From: Halalkalicoccus subterraneus
GTDB taxonomy: Archaea; Halobacteriota; Halobacteria; Halobacteriales; Halalkalicoccaceae
Direction of reading: 5' to 3'
DNA length: 64,000 bases
Assembly (NCBI RefSeq): GCF_003697815.1
Contig: NZ_RDQG01000078.1
Span: 1-64,000 of the forward strand
The translations under genes and the position numbers were made by a program. This document shows, in pieces, positions 44,532 to 53,900 of this stretch. The notes under the pieces are model-generated. The model had not been told where the DNA came from. It saw only the letters and a program-made list of their open reading frames with translations, and did no database searches. Within the stretch, counting starts at the first letter, position 1; every line of letters starts with the position of its first letter.

Positions 44532-45068
44532 TCAACAGGGCCACCAATTTCTCCCAACCGTTTTAGCCTCATCGAACACGCACTCCTCAGCGTGGAACTT
44601 CGAGCGCTCCAGGTCGCTACGGCGGAGTGACTCGCGGCCACAATCCTCGCACCGCCAGTAATCCGTACCACCCTGTTCGGCTGGTTCCGTCCACGGACCC
44701 GTGATAACTGGCTTGTTGATGTCGGCGTCCATGGCGGTCTCAGTTGTAATACCGCCGTCGGTCACAACCATGGCATCATCAGCTGGTCGGTGCTTGACTG
44801 TCGAATCTCCGAGCCCGCGGTACTGCTCGTGAGTGGCGATCATTAGCTCGACGCGGCGCTGGTGCTTGCACACGCCATCTTGATACGTGTCGCTCGGACA
44901 GTCGCACGCCTCCGCGATGAGGTAAACTCGGTAGACGTTCCCGATCTCGCTGTTGACGTCGAACTCGCCGGCCTCGCCGGCATGGCGATCGATGCGTATG
45001 CTCTCTGTGGCTGCACGAATCGTTCGCTTGTCGATATCTTCTTTTGTGTTGGCGTGTTTCGCGTTCAT
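44532..45068 (-). CDS. SWIM zinc-finger protein
   Basis: A 178-residue protein. The SWIM motif is 'CDCPSDTYQDGVCKHQRRV' (CxC...CxH, about residue 55-70). A second possible zinc site at the C-terminus is 'YWRCEDCGRESLRR' plus 'FHAEECVF', resembling a C2HC finger. SWIM proteins bind DNA or partner proteins; haloarchaeal ones of this size are common on plasmids and islands. The ATG at 45068 was picked; an in-frame start lies three codons upstream. Confidence 0.83.
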   Translation of the reverse strand: MNAKHANTKEDIDKRTIRAATESIRIDRHAGEAGEFDVNSEIGNVYRVYLIAEACDCPSDTYQDGVCKHQRRVELMIATHEQYRGLGDSTVKHRPADDAMVVTDGGITTETAMDADINKPVITGPWTEPAEQGGTDYWRCEDCGRESLRRSDLERSKFHAEECVFDEAKTVGRNWWPC

Positions 45069-45738
45069 GGGTTCCAAAGAGACCCACCCGCTCGCCTGTT
45101 AGCGCAGGTCTTCTGGAATGAGCAAGTTGCACCCGGACAAGACCGTCGCTTGATGATGACGAGGTTGCTATACTTTGCACTAAACGAACGGTACGACCAG
45201 TTCATGCGAGATCTAAACAAGCTCTCTCGAGATATGCATCGTGATCGTTGAACCCGTCGTGTTTGAACAGTTCGGGATCAAAGTCGTCTGTTTTCGACTT
45301 TGTAGTGTCTTTGATGACACGTTTCCGCTGTAAGAGAACAGTCCTTCCATGATCGGGATGGACCATCTCTGTAGATGATGTTGCTGTATTTCCTGAGCAG
45401 TTGCTATTGGAAACCTCTAGTGAAGTTCCATCTATAATATAGAAAAGTTTTATTAGAAGACCCCGAAAACAGTTTCTCAAGTGGAAATAGCAATCAGGGC
45501 GGGAACGCTCTCGCTCCGATCTGACTGCTAGTGGGGAATTCGGGAGGAGTCTTACAGCGGAAACGTACACTCAGGATCTATCGGTACGAGAACGCCTCTA
45601 ATTTGGGACCATGGTTTTCGGGATCGCTAATCAGCAGGAACGTACGTCACACTCTTTGGTTCTGATCGCTTATCGAACCCAGACTCAAGACAGTAGGGGG
45701 AGGAGTCTTTGCGTAGACTAGAAATCTTTTCATCTCCG
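45069..45738. other. Gene-poor stretch
   Basis: A plus-strand frame ending at 45251 has a protein-like tail ('LLYFALNERYDQFMRDLNKL') but no acceptable start. Otherwise nothing is recognised. Confidence 0.35.
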
Positions 45739-46643
45739 ATTTTAGCCTGATTCTCGCACTGCGAGCGGTCCAAGGCGCGGCAAGTAGTGCAATCGCGATG
45801 CTGACAGTCACACTCCTCGGAGACCTCTATTCCGGTGAACAACGGCGAGTGTTGATCGGTACTAACGCAGCGATTTTCGCGGTTGGTGCTGCCAGGTATC
45901 CGCTTCTTGGCGGTGCGCTCGCCACACTCACCTGGTCAGCTCCCTTCGCGTGCTTTCTCCTCGCACTGCTCGTTGCCGTTCCTGGGATAACCCTCCTCAA
46001 GGAGCCACAGCGAAACGAGACCGACTCGAATTCGAGTATCCGTGAGTTCCTCACTGGACCAACACCGTTGACGCCCTTCGTCGTCCTCTATCTCGCGATC
46101 TTCGGTATCTTTGTCCTTCTCTATGGTGCGCAACTCACCGCGGTTCCGTTCCTGCTCGCCAACGAATATCAGCTCTCTTCGGCGGGTATCGGCCTTCTTC
46201 TGGGTCTCCCCGCAGTTACAATGGGTCTAACTGCAATCCAGGGTGATCGCGTGCTTCGGTCGGTTACAAGTTTTCAATCGATTGCACTTGGGTTTGTAAG
46301 CTATGGGATTGGACTTGTCGGCGTAGCTATTGCGAACTCCATTTATGGAGTCGCTGGTGCACTCCTCCTGTTCGGTCTCGGCCAAGGCCTCGCAGAACCA
46401 ATCACGGATACGGCACTCATCGAACGAGCACCGGACGAATTTCGCGGAAGTATCATGAGTATTCGGACCAGCGTTCTCAGGCTCGGCACGACAGTTGGCC
46501 CGCCAATAAGTGTCGGGGCTGCAACGGTGTTCGGCTATCGACACACACTGCTGGTTTCCGGTGTCACTGTTTTCGTCATCGGTGTGACTTGGTTCACGGT
46601 TAAACGGCTGCAAATCCCCTTTTATCTCCTAGGTAGTGTTTAG
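45739..46643 (+). pseudogene. MFS transporter lacking its N-terminal helices, frameshifted
   Basis: From 45798 a 281-codon frame covers helices about 5-12 of a major facilitator protein ('LLGDLYSGEQRRVLIGTNAA', 'LPAVTMGLTAIQGDRVLR', 'LGQGLAEPITDTALIERAPD', 'RGSIMSIRTSVLRLGTTVGP'). Just upstream another frame reads 'FSLILALRAVQGA', which continues the protein after a one-base slip near 45779. The first three to four helices are absent and no usable start exists at the right place. It is a 5'-truncated pseudogene, although the ATG at 45798 could express a fragment. Confidence 0.75.
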
Positions 46644-46737
46644 TACTGGTTGAGATCAATGCTATCAATATAAGGGCTATTACGGAAATGAGGTTATTCC
46701 CATCGGTTTTAACTTACTACGCCGCTACCGAAATACG

Positions 46738-47271
46738 ATGTCAGCTATTGACCTCACTTCGAGTCAGAAAAACATTCTCACAGCACTCGTAAACCTACAT
46801 CGAGACACAGAAACCACAGTAAAAGGGGAAACGATCGCCGAAGAAATCGACCGAAACCCGGGGACGATTCGCAATCAGATGCAGAGTCTCAAAGCACTCC
46901 AATTGGTCGAGGGTGTCCCTGGTCCAAAAGGCGGGTACAAACCAACGGTTACCGCCTTTGAAGTACTGGATATCGATCAACTGGACGAACCGGCAGCAGT
47001 TCCGCTCACACACAATGACGAAACTATTGACGACGCGAACATTCAAGAGATCGACCTGTCAAGCGTCCATCATCCTGAGCAATGTCGCGCAAAAATCCAT
47101 ATCCAAGGCTCGGTGCGCGACTATCAAAATGGAGATCACATGGTCGTTGGCCCAACACCTGTAGCGAAACTCGCGATTGAGGGTATGGTCGATGGCATTG
47201 ATCGGACAAACAATATTCTCATCTTGCAAGTTGAGCAAATCGAAGCGCCCCTCGGAGAAGCAACGCACTAA
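46738..47271 (+). CDS. Winged-helix transcriptional regulator
   Basis: A 177-residue protein: N-terminal winged HTH ('QKNILTALVNLHRDTETTVK', 'DRNPGTIRNQMQSLKALQLV', then the wing 'GPKGGYKPT'), and a C-terminal beta-rich domain of about 90 residues ('CRAKIHIQGSVRDYQNGDHM') that could bind a ligand. Such Rrf2/TrmB-like proteins are widespread in haloarchaea. It may control DoxX downstream, about 195 bp away on the same strand, but this is only positional. Confidence 0.82.
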   Translation: MSAIDLTSSQKNILTALVNLHRDTETTVKGETIAEEIDRNPGTIRNQMQSLKALQLVEGVPGPKGGYKPTVTAFEVLDIDQLDEPAAVPLTHNDETIDDANIQEIDLSSVHHPEQCRAKIHIQGSVRDYQNGDHMVVGPTPVAKLAIEGMVDGIDRTNNILILQVEQIEAPLGEATH

Positions 47272-47466
47272 TAAGAACTTTAGGAGTTGCCTGACTGGAA
47301 AACGAATGCTGCTTACTCGTAGTAGACACACGTAACGATCTCACTAGAACTAGTGGAACGAAACGCATTGTCTGTGCTTTCTTTCTGAGAGCATCGCTTA
47401 CTGGCACGATTGCTTACCCTACTGCATGAGGAAACTGTTTCTTGGTGTGGGAAGTATCTGAGACCA

Positions 47467-47880
47467 ATGACTGAGGTTTTGCACCAGATCAAACGCCTCT
47501 TACTCTATGTGATGGGGCCAGCATATGTCGTCGCAGGAGTTTTGCATTTCGTTGTACCGGAGTTGTATGTCCAAATTGTACCCCCAGTCTTTCCGGTAGC
47601 ACTTGCACTCGTCTATCTGTCCGGTCTCGCTGAAATTGCTGTTGAGATCGGGCTATTGATCCCTCGAACCCGACAGCACGCAGCATGGGCAACGGTCGCG
47701 TTGCTCGTAGCCATTTTTCCAGCAAACGTCTACATGGCGACCCACGGGGTCGTCATCAAGGGATTACCGGGCGGCGGTAATCCCTCTGACGTCGTTCGCT
47801 GGGGACGACTTCCACTCCAGGGTGTGTTGGTTCTCTGGGCGTGGTGGTACACGCAGCCGATATCCAAGAATAGCAAATAA
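47467..47880 (+). CDS. DoxX-family membrane protein
   Basis: A 137-residue four-helix membrane protein with DoxX-type features: 'YVMGPAYVVAGVLHFVVPEL', 'LALVYLSGLAEIAVEIGLLI' and the conserved Glu in the second helix. The C-terminus reads 'RWGRLPLQGVLVLWAWWY', as in this family. DoxX proteins are linked with quinone or thiosulfate oxidation and redox stress; the exact role here is unknown. ATG 47467 preferred over an upstream in-frame start at 47410. Confidence 0.85.
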   Translation: MTEVLHQIKRLLLYVMGPAYVVAGVLHFVVPELYVQIVPPVFPVALALVYLSGLAEIAVEIGLLIPRTRQHAAWATVALLVAIFPANVYMATHGVVIKGLPGGGNPSDVVRWGRLPLQGVLVLWAWWYTQPISKNSK

Positions 47881-48205
47881 CCACCCATCCTTGTTCGACC
47901 TGATGACCTTATTGAGAGGATCGGATCTTGAACGGGTTAGTAACTTGATGTTGGTAAAACACTTAATCGGTAATTGATTAGATACCACTGTCCAACCATC
48001 TATTCCACGCCTTAATCAGTTCTGAACTCCAGTCATCGATCGAGCCCGTAACCGGACCAAATCCATTCGGAGCCATTCGGTGACTGCTCACCTGCTCATA
48101 CGAGTACGCCAATTCGAATAACTCAGAGTCGCTCAAAGCGCGTCCGTCTCTACCTTAATCACTCGACCGTATCTTTGATAATCGTCCAATACACTGGTTT
48201 AGAGA
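47881..48205. other. Intergenic stretch downstream of the tRNA
   Basis: Nothing recognised. No direct repeat of the tRNA 3' end (agagatttgaactc on the plus strand) was noticed elsewhere in the window. Confidence 0.35.
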
Positions 48206-48279
48206 AGCCGGAGAAGAGATTTGAACTCGTGACTGACTCCTTACAAAGGAGTTGCTCTGCCAGGCTGAGCTACTCCGGC
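48206..48279 (-). tRNA. tRNA-Thr (anticodon TGT)
   Basis: Folds on the minus strand: acceptor GCCGGAG/CTCCGGC, D arm GCTC-9-GAGC, anticodon stem ACTCC/GGAGT with loop TTTGTAA (anticodon TGT, threonine ACA), five-base variable loop, T loop TTCAAAT. The T stem ACGAG/CTCTT has one C-T mismatch at its second pair. Most haloarchaeal tRNAs have GC-rich perfect T stems, so this copy may be weakened or extra. Length 74 with the discriminator base T. Confidence 0.87.
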
Positions 48280-48452
48280 ACTAACATCGCTTTCAGTTGA
48301 TGCCTTAAAAGCTGTTCTATTGGCTTCACACAAACCAGTAGAGAATAACAAAAGTGGCGTACTGAACACAGTGGGTATAATCAGTAGGTAGTCTCCAGTA
48401 ACTTCAGAGGCTGTCAACGGAGGCGGGATTCCGAATGGTGAGCGGCACAACT

Positions 48453-49109
48453 CTACGAGCCAGGCCCAAGGGTGGCGATATCAGTTCCCACCGTCGCCAG
48501 TGCGTCGGCAGGGTTCGGGTCGCTGTCGACCAAATGTGTGTACTGATGGTTCGGAATGCTCGACAATGCTGCCATGATAGCCTCGCTGTATGCCTTGACA
48601 CCCGGTTCCATCGAGTCATCGCCACCCCAGACGTCTCGGATGACCGTCATCGAATCGATGTGTACCTCCAACCTGCGTGGCTCGTAGCGAACCAGCAGTT
48701 CCGAGAGCCCGAGTTGGAGGGCAACATACTCAGCAGTGTTATTCCCTGTCCGGGAGCCAACAGGGCGGCCAAGACGGGCGAGATGGTCCTCCGTAGCATC
48801 CATAATGACAGCACCCGCACCTGCGGGACCGGGATTACCGCGCGAACTGCCGTCGACGTAGAGAACGAATGTGTCGCTCGTTGGCTCAGGGACATGTGGC
48901 CGGGTGAGTCCTGACTCTAGCAGGCTTTCGAGCGCATGCCGCAACTCAGCTGAGGTGGTCGCGGGGTCAAAGAGACCGCCGTAGCCAGGGATGGCATCGT
49001 CGATGGCGTCAATGGCGGCCGTCATCTCGTAGCCGACGCCCGCAAGTACCTCATCAACGAGCCTGGCAAGCGGCCAGAGGTGTTCGGCCGGGAGGGAGTC
49101 GTCGATCAT
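48453..49109 (-). CDS. rnhA: Ribonuclease HI
   Basis: A 218-residue protein. An N-terminal ~75-residue helical domain typical of haloarchaeal RnhA precedes the RNase H fold: 'FVLYVDGSSRGNPGPAGAGA' (first catalytic Asp), 'GNNTAEYVALQLGLSELLV' (Glu), 'LEVHIDSMTVIRDVWG' (Asp), and the last Asp in 'DPNPADALA'. It removes RNA from RNA-DNA hybrids. The last motif has 'DSDPNPADALA' where many enzymes have a His just before; activity is still likely. Confidence 0.92.
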   Translation of the reverse strand: MIDDSLPAEHLWPLARLVDEVLAGVGYEMTAAIDAIDDAIPGYGGLFDPATTSAELRHALESLLESGLTRPHVPEPTSDTFVLYVDGSSRGNPGPAGAGAVIMDATEDHLARLGRPVGSRTGNNTAEYVALQLGLSELLVRYEPRRLEVHIDSMTVIRDVWGGDDSMEPGVKAYSEAIMAALSSIPNHQYTHLVDSDPNPADALATVGTDIATLGPGS

Positions 49110-49502
49110 GCCACTCCCTGCTTTGGACTCTGGTTTCGGGCCTTTACACCCACGATCCCGGGTGGTTTCGTTGACTGGTTACACCACTGCATAGAGGTTT
49201 TCGGTAATCAAGCGGGATAATTCTACAGATAGTACCGCTGGTGAACTGTTCTGAATCAATCGTCCCCATGGGATCCGCAGCGGCTGCTACAAACAGCCTG
49301 TTAGATATGAAACCTGTCTGGCTCTTGTTCCCAAAGGATGGGTTTAATATTGGTATCGAGATTCACCGACTACGGGTTCACTAATCGAGGAAAAAGTGCC
49401 TCAGAGTTACGTATATGACCGTAGCTATGTACCAGATGTAGGTTCCGCGAAAATGAAGATTAGCAGACAGTTTATAAACACAGGTGGAGCCGTAAAGTTC
49501 GT
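49110..49502. other. Intergenic stretch
   Basis: AT-rich; no gene recognised. Confidence 0.35.
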
Positions 49503-49706
49503 ATGACTCATGCGACGCCTGATGAATGGCACTTCGAGGACTGGCAACTGATCGCGATCGCGCTCCTGACGTATCGGTATCAGGCTGAATGTACAGCATA
49601 CGAGCGAGAGAGGGTCGACGCGATGATCGGTGCAATCGCCTCCTACTGGGATCTCGAGGAAGCAGACCTGTTCGAGATCACGTCTCGATCGCTTTTGGGC
49701 GGATAA
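49503..49706 (+). CDS. Small acidic protein of unknown function
   Basis: A 67-residue protein: MTHATPDEWHFEDWQL, a hydrophobic helix 'IAIALLTYRYQAECTAYERE', then 'MIGAIASYWDLEEADLFEI'. It is acidic with helices of regular pattern and is likely expressed. The ATG lies soon after a TTTATAAA-like TATA element (about 49470), so a leaderless or short-leader mRNA is likely. No family name recognised. Confidence 0.6.
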   Translation: MTHATPDEWHFEDWQLIAIALLTYRYQAECTAYERERVDAMIGAIASYWDLEEADLFEITSRSLLGG

Positions 49707-49988
49707 GCATTGCTCAACTGCACCAGAGTAAGAGAGCAATGCTCGCAGGGAGAGAGTCGATACCCTCTCAGAGAGGTATTTGTAGATTCCGACGGCTGAG
49801 TTGCAACGATTCGTTTATCGATTCTTCATCCCTCTGTGTGTTATTGTTCTGTATCACAGTAATTAAATATTGATTCTTTTAATTTATTTTTTACCACTTA
49901 TTTTAATATAGTTGAAATAATACCTCATCCAATCAATAGAGGTAGTAAGAATCGCGTGGAAATGCACATTAAATTCCTTTGTAACGTA

Positions 49989-50378
49989 ATGAGCTCTCGT
50001 TTTAAGTCTCGTATCGAGTCTAGTATCACTAACGTTGACGGCGAGATCGATACATCAAGTGAATGTACGAGGTTCCTGCAGCGTTCGTTCAACGAATCAG
50101 CGAACGGCCTTCATAGTTGACGATCCGAGGCCCCAGCTGAGAACTCTCACGTCAATTCATGGAATCGGGCCTGCAACTCAGTCGTTCTCGCGTTTCACAA
50201 TCCGATGAACTACGTAGTTGATGATCACTACATGATTGCAGCTCTCTTTGGTGAGGGCCGACCACTACGGTTCTCTGACTACCCGCGACTCCTCACTGCA
50301 CTCCGTAACCGGAATCCGAGTGGGTTCGATCTCCGGACCGTCGAGATGGCGTACTACCATGATACGCAGCTTCGATAA
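49989..50378 (+). pseudogene. Unidentified gene with one in-frame stop
   Basis: One frame of 130 codons runs from an ATG at 49989 to TAA at 50376, broken only by TGA at 50118-50120. The second part, 'VVLAFHNPMNYVVDDHYMIA' and 'PLRFSDYPRLLTALRNRNPS', looks like real protein. No family is recognised. It could be a nonsense mutant or a chance frame. Confidence 0.35.
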
Positions 50379-50397
50379 GTGTCGCTGTGAGAAATGT

Positions 50398-50817
50398 CTA
50401 CTCGACCAGAGAGTCCGAAGGACTTCTAACAGACTCAGCGGTCACATAGAGGTAGCCAGCAGCGAGCACTACGATAGCTTCGGCGGCTTTAGACACGATT
50501 GCCATCGCGTTTACTGGACCACCCATGACGAAGTATGCAATAAGTTGAGCGAGAGCAAACAGACTCGCGAGAAGATAGAACTCACGACGCCAGTATCGGG
50601 ACGCATAGACCACAATTCCGCCAATGAATCCGAAACTTGCGAGAACGAATAACACTGCTTGCATCGTGTCAAATTCGATAACGACTGGTGCAAGCCAGAG
50701 GTGAATTGCTGCCGAAATGAGCGCTGCAGTAATCATCACGTATGGGACGATTCCAGTTGGAATCCCAGTGATAAGGGGCGGATCAGTGGCGACATTAGAT
50801 GTGGTGTGGGACATCAC
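50398..50817 (-). CDS. Four-helix membrane protein of unknown function
   Basis: A 139-residue protein with helices at about 24-44, 52-70, 80-97 and 103-125, and the motif 'VYASRYWRREFYLLASLFAL' between helices two and three. This pattern recurs in an uncharacterised haloarchaeal membrane family. The start MMSHTTS may be at either of the first two Met. No operon partner. Confidence 0.75.
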   Translation of the reverse strand: MMSHTTSNVATDPPLITGIPTGIVPYVMITAALISAAIHLWLAPVVIEFDTMQAVLFVLASFGFIGGIVVYASRYWRREFYLLASLFALAQLIAYFVMGGPVNAMAIVSKAAEAIVVLAAGYLYVTAESVRSPSDSLVE

Positions 50818-51005
50818 GCGTATGCTAGATTGCCCCTTTGATGTATTTTTCTGTTATAAATTTTATAATAAAAGATTTATTTTGGTGCAACAGAGATTAG
50901 AGGGGAACGAGCGCGGATCACTGGGGTGAGGAAGAGTGGCGTGGATCCGGATTCTCGTCGTTAGATGACTTCATGTATCTACTCTGATATGAATGGTTCC
51001 TACTA

Positions 51006-51310
51006 ATGGATCCAAACAGTCGGATGCGAATAGCCTAGAAGTGGAAACGCGACGATGTAAGCCGGATAACCGATGATGATCTCGAGAGCGCACTGGAACG
51101 AATCGAGGCCCGCATGTATATCCTGTCGTTCGAAGAAGACATGGTGTTCACACTCAAAGACAACCGTCTCAAAGAAGAGATAATCCCCGATAGCGAACTT
51201 CGGCCAATCCCGACGCCATAGGAGCACTTCGAGATGTTGGGTTCCGTCTAGAAGACAGGAGCTTCATTGACAACGCTATCAATGAGCTCCTTGACGAATC
51301 AGTAGCCTAA
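51006..51310 (+). pseudogene. Decayed unidentified gene
   Basis: The frame from 51006 is broken by TAG after ten codons and again near 51220, yet between them it encodes 'ITDDDLESALERIEARMYIL' and 'FEEDMVFTLKDNRLKEEIIP'. A second frame then gives 'GFRLEDRSFIDNAINELLDE' to a stop at 51308. Acidic and haloarchaeal in style, but no family recognised. Confidence 0.4.
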
Positions 51311-51369
51311 TTGGATATAGAGGTCAGCAACCAGTTCGTTTTTCACCGCCTTACTAGAAGACACCACCA

Positions 51370-52266
51370 TGGCTGACCGTTCACCAATAACATCCTTCTA
51401 CCGACGACGCGGTGGACCACACCTGTGGGGAGTTAGCCGCCCAAATTGGAGATCGAGACGAGCTGTTGATTATCCACGATGTCGACAACAATCCCGCCGC
51501 CGAACGACGAACCATTCCCGAGGGTGTCCAGCTCATCGTCGCCGGTAATCCTACCCACTGTTCAGGGGAGACAAACGCCATCGCCACTGGAATGGACGCC
51601 GCGCGTCACGATCGCCTCGTTTGGACTGACGATGATTTCCATCATCCTCCCGACTGGCTGGCCACCCTCAGCGCCAACTATGAGAGATATGAACCAGTCT
51701 CGGAAGTGCCGTATTTCGTTGGGGAGGACCCACTCTCAGTACTCCTTGAGCCAGTGTATGCTTCTGGTGGTTCACTCGCATCTATCTCGGAAATAACATC
51801 TGGGGTGGCGTGGGCATATTCGATCGTAACGATATCAACGAGGCCACGTTTCTCGGGGAGCTTCGTCAAACAATCAGTGATAACGGACTCCCCATAGAGT
51901 CTCTCTCGGTGACGACAGTCAACCGAACACGCGTCGTCCCGACCGGGGGAACGATCCGCGAGGCGATCGAACGACCGGTCCGATGGATACAGATTCTCCG
52001 GTAGCATGTTCCTGGGGCGATTGTCGGAACGTTTCTCGTGTTGTCGTTACTTCTCATGTGCAATCTTGGCTCCACTTCCGACAGCAGTTCTCCTTACGTT
52101 GGTGCAGTTCGCCGTCAACGAGATTCTGGGCGTTCGTCGTTGGACGGCCGTATTAGCCTTCGTTTTCGTCCCTCTGGTTGTGTATGGGCTTGCTCGTCGG
52201 ACGTTCGCGTGGGGTGGACGGCGATACTGCTGGCGTGAAAAGTTCGATGTGACGGTGCTCAATTAG
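51370..52266 (+). pseudogene. Family 2 glycosyltransferase, multiple frame changes
   Basis: The N-terminal GT-A part is readable as 'GELAAQIGDRDELLIIHDVD' and 'NAIATGMDAARHDRLVWTDD' with a DD(D) metal motif, then 'VGEDPLSVLLEPVYASGG'. A one-base slip near 51770 leads to 'YLGNNIWGGVGIFDRNDINE' and 'TTVNRTRVVPTGGTIREAIE'. After a stop near 52003 a third frame gives two hydrophobic segments and the end 'WGGRRYCWREKFDV'. This order (GT domain, then C-terminal membrane helices) fits a haloarchaeal GT2. The true start is lost. Confidence 0.75.
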
Positions 52267-52640
52267 TGATCTCAGCGGTATACCCTCTGGTTACTGTGTG
52301 CAACAGTCGCTATTACGAGCCGGCCAGTATTGTATAAGGTTTGTCGACTGCTGCATTCGCCATCCCAGTTATCCTCCGGATATGCAGCGATTGGTGCCGT
52401 CGTTGGTACTGCCCGTAGTGAGGGAGGAAATCAGAAGACTGCAAATCCAGTCGCAAGTATCGGAACATTGGCTGGTACTACTTTCAGTGAAGGCCAGGTA
52501 GTAGTGACCGCTGAGAAGTAAAAACGGGAAGACTCACTGGTAACCAGAGAGCAATGATTCACCGACCAATTTACTGGGTTGTTCGAGGGGAAGAAATAGG
52601 TCCGGACAGCAATTCGCTCTACTCATGGTACTGTCCCTCT
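52267..52640. other. Stretch with hairpin copy 4 and a short coding remnant
   Basis: After the hairpin (52294-52339) a frame ending at 52521 reads 'GYAAIGAVVGTARSEGGNQK' and 'VASIGTLAGTTFSEGQ'. This seems to be the tail of a lost gene; the preceding hydrophobic 'TAAFAIPVIL' is in another frame. Confidence 0.35.
52294..52339. repeat. Dispersed hairpin repeat, copy 4 (degenerate)
   Basis: Left arm CTGTGTGCAAC (52294-52304), right arm ATTGTATAAGG (52329-52339). The arms have drifted, but length (46 bp) and the inner left sequence (agtcgctatt) match copy 3 (gaccgctatt). Confidence 0.6.
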
Positions 52641-52651
52641 CGGAAGTGTTA
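52641..52651 (+). promoter_or_regulatory. Cold-shock gene promoter motif CGGAAGTGTTA, second copy
   Basis: Identical to 40838-40848 and again starting exactly 40 bp upstream of the start codon. Confidence 0.6.
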
Positions 52652-52680
52652 ACCATGACGCGGATCTACATTTGTTTGCA

Positions 52681-52875
52681 ATGGCAAACGGAAAAGTTGA
52701 TTTCTTCAACGACACTGGCGGTTACGGATTTATTTCCACTGAGGATGCGGATGATGACGTTTTCTTCCACATGGAGGACGTTGGCGGCCCGGACCTCGAA
52801 GAAGGCACAGACATCGAATTCGATATCGAACAGGCTCCTAAGGGCCCCCGAGCGACCAACGTCGTTCGAGCGTAA
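52681..52875 (+). CDS. cspA: Cold-shock domain protein, second copy
   Basis: A 64-residue CspA-type OB-fold with 'GGYGFIS' and 'DVFFHMEDVGG', ending 'KGPRATNVVRA'. It is about 80 percent similar by eye to the copy at 40878-41084 but lacks four residues of the acidic insert. Start and upstream motif are conserved between the copies, so both probably answer the same signal. RNA chaperone in cold or stress. Confidence 0.95.
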   Translation: MANGKVDFFNDTGGYGFISTEDADDDVFFHMEDVGGPDLEEGTDIEFDIEQAPKGPRATNVVRA

Positions 52876-53200
52876 TACCTGCTTCAATATCGCCGATCGG
52901 CGATACTGAAACATGACACCATTTTTATCGATGCTACGTTCCGTAGCCAGCGCTATCAAATTGAGTACTTATCTGAATCAATAGCACAGTTGCGGATCGT
53001 GGTGGGGTGAGAAGTAGAAGAACAAATAGCCGTACTGGAACTCTCGAATTCGAGTGAGCTACCTGAATCAGCTGCTCAGTACGTGCACAGACCAACTGAC
53101 CCGGTGGTTGATACTGTGTGCTCGGCCGATAGGTGAATTTGAGAGGAGCCGACCGTCGAACGGCCACACTCTTATCCCGCTCTCGCTCGTAAGTTGGAGG
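52876..53200. other. Intergenic stretch
   Basis: No gene recognised. 'gttggagg' directly before 53201 is a good ribosome-binding site. Confidence 0.35.
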
Positions 53201-53533
53201 ATGGCAGATAACAAAAACGCACGAGACAAGCAAGCGGATGATGAAGAACGACGCCAGCAAGAACGAGAACTCCAAGAGTCGCGTGACCGCGCCGACGAAC
53301 CCGAACCGATAGATACTGAGCCCAGCGAACAGCTCGGTGAGCTGGATGAAGAGCTCGAAAATCACGACTATCCCACGACTACTGATGAACTTATCAGCGC
53401 TCACGGCGACCGTGAGGTCGAAACACAAGGTGGGTCGAAAACCATTACAGAAGTACTTTCTCCGATTGACAACGAACTGTACGAATCTGCCGACGACGTT
53501 CGAAATCGATTACAAGGATTGATATCCCGTTGA
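53201..53533 (+). CDS. DUF5789-like small acidic protein, second copy
   Basis: A 110-residue acidic protein: charged N-terminus 'MADNKNARDKQADDEERRQQ', then 'LENHDYPTTTDELISAHGDR', 'GGSKTITEVLSPIDNELYES' and 'ADDVRNRLQGLI'. It belongs to the same family as the gene at 947-1276. The ATG at 53201 follows GTTGGAGG, which fixes the start against the longer frame from 53054. Function unknown. Confidence 0.85.
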   Translation: MADNKNARDKQADDEERRQQERELQESRDRADEPEPIDTEPSEQLGELDEELENHDYPTTTDELISAHGDREVETQGGSKTITEVLSPIDNELYESADDVRNRLQGLISR

Positions 53534-53741
53534 TCGGGTCACTTCCGTCAGCGACTTCCGGTCACTTACCTATCCATATTCAATCGGAGCAAAATCTATC
53601 GGATAAGTGCTTGCCTTCCATTGCTATATCTGCACTAAAGCATGTATAACGTTCTTAGAGACGGAGGTATCGTGAGAATCTCCCCAGAGTAATTTTCCAC
53701 AGTAAGATTTATTATGAATAAAATATTATGTATTTTTAGAT

Positions 53742-53900
53742 ATGTTTGGGGTAAGATACGACAACTGCGCTGACTGTGGCACCCGATCAACGAGTACCAA
53801 CCAAGTGCAACTGCTCAGCAACGGCGAATCTGAATGGGTCTTCTTTTGTGATAATCCCCACTGTGAGGGGAGTTGGACGGTCCCTGTCGGAAAGATATGA
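53742..53900 (+). CDS. Very small zinc-ribbon-like protein
   Basis: A 52-residue protein: MFGVRYDNCADCGTRST, a beta segment 'NQVQLLSNGESEWVFFCDN', then 'PHCEGSWTVPVGKI'. CxxC (9-12) and C-x3-C late in the chain could bind one zinc. It lies just after the AT-rich run 'aaaatattatgtatttttagat', suitable as promoter. No family name recognised. Confidence 0.6.
   Translation: MFGVRYDNCADCGTRSTSTNQVQLLSNGESEWVFFCDNPHCEGSWTVPVGKI

Noticed and set aside
44862-45251. 129-codon plus-strand frame antisense to the SWIM gene
   Set aside because: Most of it is a shadow; only the last ~50 codons look protein-like and there is no start.
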